45,025 nt of DNA from Miniphocaeibacter sp012841535 (GTDB lineage Bacteria > Bacillota > Clostridia > Tissierellales > Peptoniphilaceae), in the NCBI RefSeq assembly GCF_049274025.1, contig NZ_JBASRV010000033.1. One strand, written 5' to 3'. The position numbers and the translations under genes are program-made. Below are positions 15,152 to 23,122 of this stretch, in pieces. The notes under the pieces are model-generated. The model ran no database searches. It saw nothing but the letters and a program-made list of their open reading frames with translations, and was not told the DNA's origin. The first letter of the stretch is position 1; the number at the start of each line of letters is the position of its first letter.

Positions 15152-15178
15152 AAACTGGTAAAAAGTACTTTTTGTGAC
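15152..15178 (-). promoter_or_regulatory. Possible ECF-type promoter of the sigma gene
   Basis: On the minus strand GTCACA (15178-15173) and CAGTTT (15157-15152) are 15 bp apart, 22 bp before the sigma start. It resembles the GTCAAA/CGTAGT pattern found before the two other sigma genes in this window, so it may be autoregulated, but the match is loose. Confidence 0.35.
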
Positions 15179-15285
15179 ATTTATTTTAAGTATATAGTAA
15201 AAATGATACAAATATTGGAATAATTAATTTTTATGAATAAAATTTGAATATAAGAGATTTTATAGAAGTAAATAAGGATGACAAA

Positions 15286-15336
15286 TAAAAAGCAATATCT
15301 GAAGTTTATTAAAAAATAATCTCCCAATATTGCTAT
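15286..15336 (-). terminator. Intrinsic terminator after mnmH
   Basis: On the minus strand AGCAATAT pairs with ATATTGCT over a 28-nt loop and is followed by TTTTTATTT. It lies 14 bp past the mnmH stop. Confidence 0.7.
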
Positions 15337-15349
15337 ATAATCTATTAAA

Positions 15350-16375
15350 TCATTTAAATAAGTATTTAGTTTTTTCTATAATTTCCTCTGTAACTTCTTT
15401 GGCATTATTATTTGTAAATTGAAAATCAAAGTTACTTACTCTATTTCTATATTTTTTGTCATAGTAATTAATACAAAGCTCTTTTGCAATATAATCATAT
15501 TCATTTCTATCTAAAGCTTCTAGTAGACTGTTAGCAGCCTTGTTTGAAATATATTTTCTCATATAGTCTATAGAGTTTTTTATATCCTCTTTGTTTTGTG
15601 GTAAAGCATATTCCTTAACTAATCTTTTTACTCTTTCTTCAATAGGGGCATCTATTTTTATATTTATGGAAGTTGCCATTTTTTTATAAAGTAGTTCAGG
15701 AATGGAAATTTTACCAATTCTCTTTGATTCTCCTTCTATAAAAACATATTTGTTTTCATATTTGGAAATTTCTTCAAAAAGTAAGGACTCGAACATTTTT
15801 TGTTTAGGTTGTTCTTTTAATCCTACTGCTCCAAGAATAGAGCCTCTATGACCAGCTAAATTTTCTAAATCAATTACAGGGTAGCCCTTTAATTTTAAAT
15901 TTTGTAAAATTTCAGTTTTGCCACAACCTGTATTCCCATATAATACAATAGGTGTAATTTTAGATATAAAATAGTTCATATTGTTGATAACATAATTTCT
16001 ATAGCTTTTATATCCACCTTCAATACGAGTATTGGAAATATCAAGGGAATTTAAAAAACTGGAAAGTGACTTGCTTCTGTAACCACCTCTAGCACAAAAA
16101 ATAACAATATTTTCAAATTTATTTTTCAGTTCTAAAAAATTACTAAAAATATCCGGTAGTCTTTTTGAAATAGATTCTACTGCTAATAATTTAGCCTCGT
16201 CTATTTTACCTTTAGAATATAAAGTACCAACTTCTTTTCTTTCTTCATTTAATAAAACCGGAATATTTATTGAGTTAGGAATTGTTCCCTCTTGGAATTC
16301 CAAAGGACTTCGTACATCTATAAGTATTTTGCTATTAAGTTTTCGAATACTTGTGTAAGTTAAAGTATTTGCCAT
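15350..16375 (-). CDS. mnmH: tRNA 2-selenouridine synthase
   Basis: 341 aa, close to the family's usual length. It converts the 2-thiouridine at the wobble position of certain tRNAs (Lys, Glu, Gln) to 2-selenouridine through a geranylated intermediate, using selenophosphate. Seen: an N-terminal rhodanese domain with LIDVRSPLEF and active-site C94 in IFCARGGYRS, then a P-loop GNTGCGKTE (147-154), the LAGHRGSILGA block and FIEGESKRIG, all hallmarks of MnmH/SelU. AAGAAGG precedes the ATG. selD is not in the window; its presence elsewhere would be expected for selenation. Confidence 0.94.
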   Translation of the reverse strand: MANTLTYTSIRKLNSKILIDVRSPLEFQEGTIPNSINIPVLLNEERKEVGTLYSKGKIDEAKLLAVESISKRLPDIFSNFLELKNKFENIVIFCARGGYRSKSLSSFLNSLDISNTRIEGGYKSYRNYVINNMNYFISKITPIVLYGNTGCGKTEILQNLKLKGYPVIDLENLAGHRGSILGAVGLKEQPKQKMFESLLFEEISKYENKYVFIEGESKRIGKISIPELLYKKMATSINIKIDAPIEERVKRLVKEYALPQNKEDIKNSIDYMRKYISNKAANSLLEALDRNEYDYIAKELCINYYDKKYRNRVSNFDFQFTNNNAKEVTEEIIEKTKYLFK

Positions 16376-16684
16376 AAAAACCTTCTTTCATTTCCTTAAC
16401 ATTATACTACTAGAGCCTGTTTTAGTCTATTTGTAAATAAAAAATAATTAGAATGTAGTAAACTAAGGTGACTATAAAAAGTTGAACTTTTTCCAGAGCG
16501 GAAATTTTGCTCTGGTTTTTTATATTATACTGTAGCTAATTTTATTTAATTATTTAAATAAAGGAGAAAATATTATAGTATATAAAATATTTAATATGTA
16601 GAGAATATATTTATATTAGGATTATTTTCAGTCATATGGTGTATAATTTTAATAGTATGAAAAAATATGTTTGGATGTGAAAAT
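16376..16684. other. Intergenic region with an orphan terminator hairpin
   Basis: This gap separates mnmH (minus) from the ABC ATPase gene (plus). No ORF is credible. A plus-strand terminator sits at 16491-16522 although no plus-strand gene lies upstream. TTGTAA (16431-16436) with TGTAGT 17 bp later could start a short leader or small RNA ending there. A second possible -10 (TATAAT, about 16641-16646) lies close to the ABC gene. An 8-bp palindrome AAAAAGTT-G-AACTTTTT at 16476-16492 precedes the terminator. Confidence 0.5.
16491..16522 (+). terminator. Orphan intrinsic terminator
   Basis: CCAGAGC pairs with GCTCTGG around a 9-nt loop and is followed by TTTTTT. On the minus strand the tail is not T-rich after the stem except for AAAAAGTT, so plus is the likelier direction. 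Confidence 0.75.
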
Positions 16685-17386
16685 ATGAGTTTTGTTGAAA
16701 TGATAGACAGTTATAAAACTTATAAAATGGGAGATACAACTATATATGCTAATAAGGGGATTAATTTTACTATTGAAAAAGGTGAATTAGCAATAATAGT
16801 TGGTCCTAGTGGTGCTGGAAAATCCACTGTGTTGAATATATTAGGCGGAATGGATAAAAACGACAAGGGCCAGGTAATAGTAGATGGTAAGGATATTTCA
16901 GGTTATAACGATAAACAGTTAACAAAGTACCGCCGTTATGAAATAGGTTTTGTTTTTCAATTTTATAATTTAGTTCCAAATTTAACTTCTTTAGAAAATG
17001 TAGAGTTAGCCTCACAAATAGTTGAAAATGCTAAAGATGCCGAAAGCGTTTTAATAGATGTTGGCCTTGGTAATAGACTTAATAATTTCCCTGCTCAATT
17101 ATCCGGTGGAGAACAACAAAGGGTTGCAATTGCCAGGGCTATAGCTAAGAACCCTAAATTGCTTTTATGTGATGAACCAACTGGTGCACTAGACTATAAA
17201 ACAGGTAAGTCAGTATTGAAATTATTACAACAAACATGTATAGAAACAGGTACTACAGTTGTAATAATCACCCATAATAAGGCTATTGCTCCAATAGCTA
17301 ATAGAGTTATAGAAATCAATGATGCTGTTGTGAGAAATATTACCATAAATGAAAATCCAGTTTCAATTGATGAAATAGAGTGGTAG
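16685..17386 (+). CDS. ABC transporter ATPase (MacB/LolD type)
   Basis: 233 aa. Seen: Walker A GPSGAGKST, Q-loop FVFQFYNLVP, signature LSGGEQQRVAIARA, Walker B LLLCDEPTGALD and the H-loop ITHNKAIA. It pairs with the FtsX-type permease that begins 1 bp after its stop. I prefer ATG 16685, after GGATGTGA; ATG 16667 is in frame but has no RBS. MacB-type ATPases drive mechanical work on periplasmic or membrane substrates (peptide efflux, lipoprotein release) rather than transport through the membrane. Confidence 0.93.
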   Translation: MSFVEMIDSYKTYKMGDTTIYANKGINFTIEKGELAIIVGPSGAGKSTVLNILGGMDKNDKGQVIVDGKDISGYNDKQLTKYRRYEIGFVFQFYNLVPNLTSLENVELASQIVENAKDAESVLIDVGLGNRLNNFPAQLSGGEQQRVAIARAIAKNPKLLLCDEPTGALDYKTGKSVLKLLQQTCIETGTTVVIITHNKAIAPIANRVIEINDAVVRNITINENPVSIDEIEW

Positions 17387-17387
17387 T

Positions 17388-20300
17388 ATGAAAGCTTTAA
17401 ATAAAGATATTCTTAGGGAAATAAGAAAGAGCAAGGGAAGGGTTATATCCATACTGCTAATGGTTTCAATTGGTGTTTTAATTTTTGTAGGACTTAAAAT
17501 AACAAGTCCTATTATGGCTGAAAGAGCAGATGATTATTTTAGGGAAACAAATGGAGTAGATATTATTGTTTCATCTACATATGGTTTAGAAGATGAGGAT
17601 ATTGAAATAATTAAAAACTCTTCTAATATAGATAATATTGAAACGGCCTATAATTATGATGTAGAAACTAAGGACAAAGAGAAATTAATTAGACTAAACT
17701 CCATTACTAAAAAAATAAATACAATAAAAATCACAGAGGGTAAATTACCTAAATCAAATGAGGAAATAGTTCTAAATGATGATTTAAAGGATGAATATTC
17801 AATTGGAGACTATATATCTTTTGCTAAAGAATATGTAGAAGAGGATGAAGAATATTCTTTAGAAAACTATAAATATAAAATTGTCGGTTTTGCTACAAGT
17901 CCTGACTATGTTGACAGTATAAATTTAGGTAATAGTTTAATTGGTGATGGAATAATAAAGGGTTTAGGATTTATTAATGAAGATAATTTTAATTTAGATA
18001 ATTATTCTGTAGCTAAAATAACTTTTAAGGATTTAAAGAATTTAAATTTCAGTAATGAGAACTATAAAAAAATTGCTAAGGAGCATAAAAATAATTTAGA
18101 AGATGCATTATCTTCAAGAAAAAGAGAAGCCTTTGATGATAAAAAGGCAGAAGTATCTGAAAAAATTAAAGAAGGGGAAAATGAAATCCTCGATGCAAAA
18201 AACAAAATTTCAGATACAGAAAAAGAATTAAAGGATGCCAAGAAAAAAATTGAAGATGGTTATTCTGAATATAATAAAGGAAAATTAGAGTTAATTTCTT
18301 CAATATCCAAAGCTAAACAGGATTTAATTGCTGCTCAATCTGAGATTACGAAAAACAAGACAGAACTTGAAAGTAAAAGAGCAGAGCTAACTTATGGTGA
18401 AACGGAAATATTAAAGGCTCAGGCGGAAATTGATTCTGGAAGGGTACAATTGGATTCTGCTTGGGAAATATACAACAGTCAGGTAGATAATTTAAATAGT
18501 CTTATAGCCATTAGTAATGGGGAAATAGAAAGAATAAATAATAATATTCAAGAACTATTAGATGGTATTTCTAATTTACCTGGTGTAAATAATAGTAGAA
18601 TAGAAGAATTAAAATCTTTAATAAAGAAAGAACAAGAAAAAATAGAGGATTTTAGAAAATCTTTAGATGAATTAAAACCTGTTAAATCCTTACTAGAACA
18701 ACAGGAAAAAACCTTTGTTGAAGGTAAAAAGGAGTTTGAAGCTAAAAAAGCTGAGTTTGAAGCAGGTAAAAGGGAGTTTCAAGCAGGAGAAAAAGCTTTA
18801 ATTGAGGCTCAGGCTCAAATAGACTCGGCTTACGTGTCATTAGATGAAGAGCAGTCTAAGGGAGAATTAAAGCTAGAAGAAGGACTTAGTGAGTTAGAGA
18901 AAAATGAAAAGCTATTAGAGGAAAACGAGGAACTTTTTAAAGGGGAAAAAGAAAAGGCTGAAAAAGAGATTGCAGAAGCAGAAGAAAAGTTAAATGAGGC
19001 AAGAAGAGCCCTAAATGCTTTAATGGCACCAAGATATACAGTAGATTCTAGAGAAAGTAATTCAAATATATACACTTTTTATGATGAAGCAGAAAGACTT
19101 GGAATAATTAGTAATGTGTTTCCGGTATTTTTCTTTTTTATTGCCTTACTTGTATCGTTAACTACTATGACCAGAATGGTTGATGAACAAAGACTAGAAA
19201 TAGGTACATTAAAGGCTTTAGGCTATTCAAATTCCCAAATTATGAAAAAATATTTCATATATGGTGGAGTGGCCTCGGTATTAGGTTCTATTTTAGGTAT
19301 ATTTTTAGGACATAAACTAATATCACCTTTAATATTTACAGCCTATGCCTCTAATTATGTTTTTGATACAGTTAATATTCCATTTAATTTTAAATATAGT
19401 CTACTGGCGTTTTTAATAGGGGTTTTATGTACAGCAGTTGCAGGAGCTATAGCTTCTAGAGATAGTTTAAGGGACAATGCTGCAATTTTAATGAGAGGAA
19501 AACCTCCAAGAAGTGGTACCAGAATATTTTTAGAAAGAATAACAGTTATATGGAAACGTCTAAGCTTTATGCATAAAGTTACTATGAGAAATTTATTCCG
19601 ATACAAAAGAAGAATGTTCATGACTATAATTGGTATTTCCGGCTGTACTGGACTAATTTTTATGGGATTTGGAATTAAGGATTCAATAACCAGTATGGAA
19701 AATAAACAGTATCATCAAATATTTAATTACGATATTATTTCTGTTTATAACGAAGATTTTAGTCCTTCAGGTTTTGAAAAATATGAAAAGATTATAGCTA
19801 ATAAGAAAAAAATTAAAAAAGAAACTCCTGTTAATTTAAATATTTTAACGGTGGATTCAAAAGTTGGTCCCGATAATTCCGTTACCTTAATAACACCTAA
19901 GGAATCCAATAAACTAGATGAATTTATAAAGTTAAGAGGAAGAAAGAACCAAAAGAAAATCAAATTAACAGATAAGGGAGCTGTAATTTCTGAAAAATTA
20001 GCTGACTTATTAGATATAAAGGCCGGTGAGGAAATTTCTGTTAAAGACGAAAATGGGGATAAGTTTAAAATTAGAATTGTAGATATAACAGAAAATTATG
20101 CAGGTCATTATTTGTATATGACATCGGGATACTATGAAAATATATTTAATAAAGATTATGAAGTCAATGGAAATATACTTCAATTTAACACCAACAAAGA
20201 AGAAGAGAAAAGCGAAATTACTGAAGAGATAAATAACAACGATGCAGTTCTTAGTGTTTATAACAACAACCAATTAAAGAATATGATAGACAATCTACTA

Positions 20301-20708
20301 GGAACATTAGATGTACTGGTTTTTGTAATAATAAGTTGTTCCTGTATATTGGCCTTTGTAGTTCTGTATAATTTAACTAATATAAATGTGTCGGAAAGGA
20401 TTAGGGAACTTTCAACTATAAAAGTTTTAGGTTTTTACGATAAAGAAGTAACAGCCTATGTTTATAGGGAAACATTTATATTAACAATATTCGGTATTTT
20501 TGCAGGATATTTAATAGGTTTTTTAATGCACTATATAATAATAAATAATTTAATACCAGATACAGCTATGTTAGATCCTCATTTATATTTAACAAACTTC
20601 ATTACTTCAGGTGTAATTACAATATTATTTGCTGTAGTAGTAATGCTTGTAGTTCATAGAAAGCTTAAGAATATAAATATGGTTGAAGCATTAAAAGCTG
20701 TTGAATAA
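17388..20708 (+). CDS. Giant FtsX-type ABC permease with a long extracytoplasmic coiled coil
   Basis: 1106 aa. One TM helix near 19-36, an extracytoplasmic globular part, then a heptad-rich coiled coil from about residue 250 to 547 (many Lys/Glu with repeated EFEAGKREFQAG-type blocks). First FtsX core with three TMs between about 575 and 690, including EQRLEIGTLKALGYSNSQI, a TM near 742-760, a second extracytoplasmic domain, and a last core with three TMs from about 970 to the end (ERIRELSTIKVLGF). The 300-residue coil could reach deep into or across the cell wall. A related Firmicute group exists with no firm substrate. It forms one operon with the ATPase and ends at a terminator. VanZ-like and deacetylase-like genes follow. 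Confidence 0.9.
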   Translation: MKALNKDILREIRKSKGRVISILLMVSIGVLIFVGLKITSPIMAERADDYFRETNGVDIIVSSTYGLEDEDIEIIKNSSNIDNIETAYNYDVETKDKEKLIRLNSITKKINTIKITEGKLPKSNEEIVLNDDLKDEYSIGDYISFAKEYVEEDEEYSLENYKYKIVGFATSPDYVDSINLGNSLIGDGIIKGLGFINEDNFNLDNYSVAKITFKDLKNLNFSNENYKKIAKEHKNNLEDALSSRKREAFDDKKAEVSEKIKEGENEILDAKNKISDTEKELKDAKKKIEDGYSEYNKGKLELISSISKAKQDLIAAQSEITKNKTELESKRAELTYGETEILKAQAEIDSGRVQLDSAWEIYNSQVDNLNSLIAISNGEIERINNNIQELLDGISNLPGVNNSRIEELKSLIKKEQEKIEDFRKSLDELKPVKSLLEQQEKTFVEGKKEFEAKKAEFEAGKREFQAGEKALIEAQAQIDSAYVSLDEEQSKGELKLEEGLSELEKNEKLLEENEELFKGEKEKAEKEIAEAEEKLNEARRALNALMAPRYTVDSRESNSNIYTFYDEAERLGIISNVFPVFFFFIALLVSLTTMTRMVDEQRLEIGTLKALGYSNSQIMKKYFIYGGVASVLGSILGIFLGHKLISPLIFTAYASNYVFDTVNIPFNFKYSLLAFLIGVLCTAVAGAIASRDSLRDNAAILMRGKPPRSGTRIFLERITVIWKRLSFMHKVTMRNLFRYKRRMFMTIIGISGCTGLIFMGFGIKDSITSMENKQYHQIFNYDIISVYNEDFSPSGFEKYEKIIANKKKIKKETPVNLNILTVDSKVGPDNSVTLITPKESNKLDEFIKLRGRKNQKKIKLTDKGAVISEKLADLLDIKAGEEISVKDENGDKFKIRIVDITENYAGHYLYMTSGYYENIFNKDYEVNGNILQFNTNKEEEKSEITEEINNNDAVLSVYNNNQLKNMIDNLLGTLDVLVFVIISCSCILAFVVLYNLTNINVSERIRELSTIKVLGFYDKEVTAYVYRETFILTIFGIFAGYLIGFLMHYIIINNLIPDTAMLDPHLYLTNFITSGVITILFAVVVMLVVHRKLKNINMVEALKAVE

Positions 20709-20714
20709 ACATAT

Positions 20715-20745
20715 AAAACCTTAATAGTCTTACTATTGAGGCTTT
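20715..20745 (+). terminator. Intrinsic terminator after the giant permease gene
   Basis: CCTTAATAGT pairs with ACTATTGAGG (one G-U) around a CTT loop, followed by CTTTCTGTT. The T-run is interrupted, so it may be leaky toward the VanZ-like gene. Confidence 0.65.
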
Positions 20746-20800
20746 CTGTTACAATAAGAGATAGTTGTAATACTAAACTAAAAAATAACAAGGTAGCATA

Positions 20801-21490
20801 ATGAATAAACAAATAGGAAAATTATTTAGAATATTAATTATCGGATTAATATTGTTAACATTTCTTTTAATTTTTAAAATAATAATAAGTGGTTTTGAAT
20901 ATATTGTAGAATTTAAAAACCTTATTTTAATTGGATTAATTAGTGGTTCTCTTACTATAATATCCTCTTGGTCCTATATAAAAGATATGGATAGTAGGGC
21001 AGGTAAGTTAAGGATTGTAAGACAAAATATAATATTGTTATTTATACAGTATTTGTTAATATTAACTATAGCCATATTTTTAAAAAAGGGCATGGGAGTA
21101 TTTTATGATACAGACGACTTTATTTTGTACATAAAAAACAACTATAATTTAAAGCCTTTTGCAATTATTAAATACTATCTTTTAGGATTTAGTAAGGGTA
21201 CTATAAATTTTTCAATTATGTTCTATAATATATTTGGTAATTTAATAATATTTATGCCCTTCGGATTTTTTATGTATATATTATTTGATAGTATGAAAAA
21301 GTTTAAAAACTATTTTTTAACTATGTCTATAATTATAATTTTTGTAGAATTTTTGCAAATTTTAACAATGACAGGCTTTATGGATATAGATGATTATATA
21401 TTAAATATAACAGGAAATATAATAATATACTTGTTTTTAAATAAGAGAAGAATAAAAAACAAATTAAAGAAACTTTATATAATTCAGTAG
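20801..21490 (+). CDS. VanZ-like family membrane protein
   Basis: 229 aa with about six TM helices. Seen: NLKPFAIIKYYLLG, then YNIFGNLIIFMPFGFF, then FVEFLQILTMTGFMDIDDYILNITGNII. These are the N-x-x-P-F, N-x-x-G-N-x-x-x-F-x-P-F-G, E-x-x-Q and D-x-D-D-x-x-x-N-x-x-G blocks of VanZ. VanZ gives low-level teicoplanin resistance in enterococci, but the many chromosomal homologues are of unknown role. AAGGTAG precedes the ATG; the deacetylase-like gene starts 8 bp after its stop, so they form an operon. Confidence 0.88.
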   Translation: MNKQIGKLFRILIIGLILLTFLLIFKIIISGFEYIVEFKNLILIGLISGSLTIISSWSYIKDMDSRAGKLRIVRQNIILLFIQYLLILTIAIFLKKGMGVFYDTDDFILYIKNNYNLKPFAIIKYYLLGFSKGTINFSIMFYNIFGNLIIFMPFGFFMYILFDSMKKFKNYFLTMSIIIIFVEFLQILTMTGFMDIDDYILNITGNIIIYLFLNKRRIKNKLKKLYIIQ

Positions 21491-21498
21491 GAGAGAAA

Positions 21499-22254
21499 AT
21501 GAACTTAAAATCAATAAAAAATAGAATATATGCAGATTATTTTATGCCTAGTAGATTAGATGAGTATAATAATATGTTAGAAGAATTTATAAACAATGAT
21601 TTTAAATTCATAACAATAGATGATTATTATAATAATAGATTTAATACTGAAGATAAAATAATAATTTTACGTCATGATATTGATAGTGATTTAAAAATTG
21701 CAAAAGAAATGTTTGAAATAGAGGATAAATACAATATAAAGTCTACATATTACTTTAGGTTAAAAACTATAGATATAGATTTTATGAAATATCTTAATAA
21801 AAAAGATATAGAAGTAGGTTATCATTTTGAAGAAATAGCTACATTTGCTAAAAAAAACAAATTAAAAACTAAGGAGGAGGTCTATTCTAATCTAGACAAT
21901 ATAGTCAAGGAGTTTGAAAGAAATCTTTCATACTTTAAAGATTTAGGAATAGAAGTAAGAACAATTTCCTCCCATGGTGATTGGAAAAATAGGGAATTAA
22001 ATATTAGAAATTTAGAACTAGTAGATGATAATCTATTAAAAAAATTTAAGATTATTGAAGCTTATAGTATAGAGGACAATTTAGATTTTAGAATAATGGA
22101 TAATCCATATCCAACTAAATGGGTAGGAGGTAATCCAAGAGAAATTTTAAAAAACGACTATAGAAGGAGTTTATTACTAGTACATCCAAGAAACTGGGAT
22201 AGTTGTTTTCATGTTAGACTAAAAGAGGACTTAGGAAGATTATTAAAAAAATAA
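21499..22254 (+). CDS. Polysaccharide-deacetylase-like protein (NodB-like fold)
   Basis: 251 aa, cytosolic or peripheral: no signal peptide. Seen: IILRHDIDSDLKIA (the Asp-His-Asp-like metal region of atypical NodB proteins), YNIKSTYYFRL, VGYHFEE and ISSHGDW, then LLLVHPRNW, in the order expected of a NodB-like (beta/alpha)7 barrel. The RHDID form differs from the classical TFDD motif, so the enzymatic role (N- or O-deacetylation of a glycan precursor) is a guess. It shares an operon with the VanZ-like gene; a GGAGAG site precedes the ATG. A 557-bp non-coding gap follows. Confidence 0.82.
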   Translation: MNLKSIKNRIYADYFMPSRLDEYNNMLEEFINNDFKFITIDDYYNNRFNTEDKIIILRHDIDSDLKIAKEMFEIEDKYNIKSTYYFRLKTIDIDFMKYLNKKDIEVGYHFEEIATFAKKNKLKTKEEVYSNLDNIVKEFERNLSYFKDLGIEVRTISSHGDWKNRELNIRNLELVDDNLLKKFKIIEAYSIEDNLDFRIMDNPYPTKWVGGNPREILKNDYRRSLLLVHPRNWDSCFHVRLKEDLGRLLKK

Positions 22255-22412
22255 TCTTTCATAAGTAGGCTTGGTTTTTATAGTGGTGCTAGAATAGGCA
22301 TTAATTAAATAAATATTAGTTTTTTAGTATTCTGTAATATAATTATTAGTCTAGTTCAAGGTAAAACACATACTAATTATTAATACAGTAAGTAAGGATA
22401 CGTTGGAAAAGT

Positions 22413-22444
22413 CTAGGAGTTAGTAATAAGTCCTAGGTTTTTTT
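22413..22444 (+). terminator. Probable intrinsic terminator
   Basis: CTAGGA pairs with TCCTAG over a 12-nt loop, followed by a run of seven T's. It lies 160 bp after the deacetylase-like gene, so it ends that transcript or a separate small RNA. Confidence 0.65.
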
Positions 22445-22602
22445 ATTTTTTGGCAATGAGGGAAGATTTTATTTAATTTATGAAACAATAATTTACAAGA
22501 TTGCTACCGACCTATATAGTAGAATCTATATTAGGTATTATTTTATACTTGTAACTATATATATTATCTTTAGAAATAGAATTAAAAAACAAAAATATAA
22601 AT

Positions 22603-22646
22603 GGTATAGAAGGGCTTTTAAATAAAATTCGAAAGTCCCTTTTACC
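22603..22646. terminator. Imperfect dyad, possibly a bidirectional terminator
   Basis: GGTA and AAGGG-TTT on the left pair with AAAG-CCCTT and TACC on the right around an A/T-rich loop. The arms are flanked by T/A runs, so it could end transcription in either direction. No gene lies directly upstream on either strand. Confidence 0.45.
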
Positions 22647-22681
22647 TATATCTTCATTATTTTTGGAAATAATAGCTACAA

Positions 22682-22738
22682 TTTTTAAGCATTTAATAAT
22701 AATCCACTTTAATAGACAGGATTATTTAATGCTTAAAA
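22682..22738. repeat. Large hairpin (about 20-bp stem), function unknown
   Basis: TTTTAAGCATTTAATAATAATCC (broken by small bulges) pairs with GGATTATTTAATGCTTAAAA over a loop of about 14 nt. It has no T-tract and no nearby gene end. A small MITE-like relic, a structured RNA or a terminator remnant would all fit. Confidence 0.6.
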
Positions 22739-22811
22739 GTGTAAAATATTTTGTAGATATTGTATAATCAGTAAGAAAGCTTTAAATATACGATTTAAGA
22801 GGATAAATATT

Positions 22812-23078
22812 GTGGATAAAATATATGAATTTCAAGCTATAATACAAAAAGTACCGGATATTGACGGTGCATATGTAGAATTTCCCTATAATGTAAAAGA
22901 AGAATTTGGAAAAGGAAGAGTAAAGGTTCATGCTACTTTTGATGGAGAACCATATGATGGTAGCCTTGTTAGAATGAAAACCGTTAATCATATTATAGGT
23001 ATAAGAAAAGATATAAGAAAGAAAATTAATAAACAAGCTGGCGACACAATAAAGGTTACAATTAGGGAAAGAAAGTAG
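22812..23078 (+). CDS. DUF1905 domain protein
   Basis: 88 aa beta-barrel-like protein of family DUF1905 (PF08922). Seen: FQAIIQKVPDIDGAYVEFP, FGKGRVKVHATFDGEPYDGSL, IIGIRKDIRKKI and QAGDTIKVTI. The family is small and its role uncertain; it is often annotated next to YdeI/OmpD-associated proteins. The GTG start has AGAGGA upstream, and TATAAT at 22763-22768 marks a plausible promoter. The next gene begins 44 bp later. Confidence 0.88.
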   Translation: MDKIYEFQAIIQKVPDIDGAYVEFPYNVKEEFGKGRVKVHATFDGEPYDGSLVRMKTVNHIIGIRKDIRKKINKQAGDTIKVTIRERK

Positions 23079-23122
23079 ATCTATCTAATGCTAATAAGTA
23101 GTTGGGAAGAAAGACAAAGTAA

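Larger units (their letters stand above)
22255..22811. other. 557-bp non-coding region with three dyads
   Basis: No convincing ORF on either strand. It holds a terminator at 22413-22444 and large dyads at 22603-22646 and 22682-22738, all annotated separately, and a TATAAT at 22763-22768 that is the likely promoter of the DUF1905 gene. The stretch 22450-22600 is featureless AT-rich sequence. Either a relic of a lost gene or one or two small RNAs would fit. Confidence 0.5.

Noticed and set aside
18830..19075. Ser-rich antisense ORF in the giant permease gene
   Set aside because: It is the reverse reading of the Lys/Glu coiled-coil repeats; no RBS or independent support.
22682..22738. CRISPR-like repeat or phage attachment site
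   Set aside because: A single dyad with no array, no spacers and no direct-repeat copy; no Cas genes or integrase in the window.
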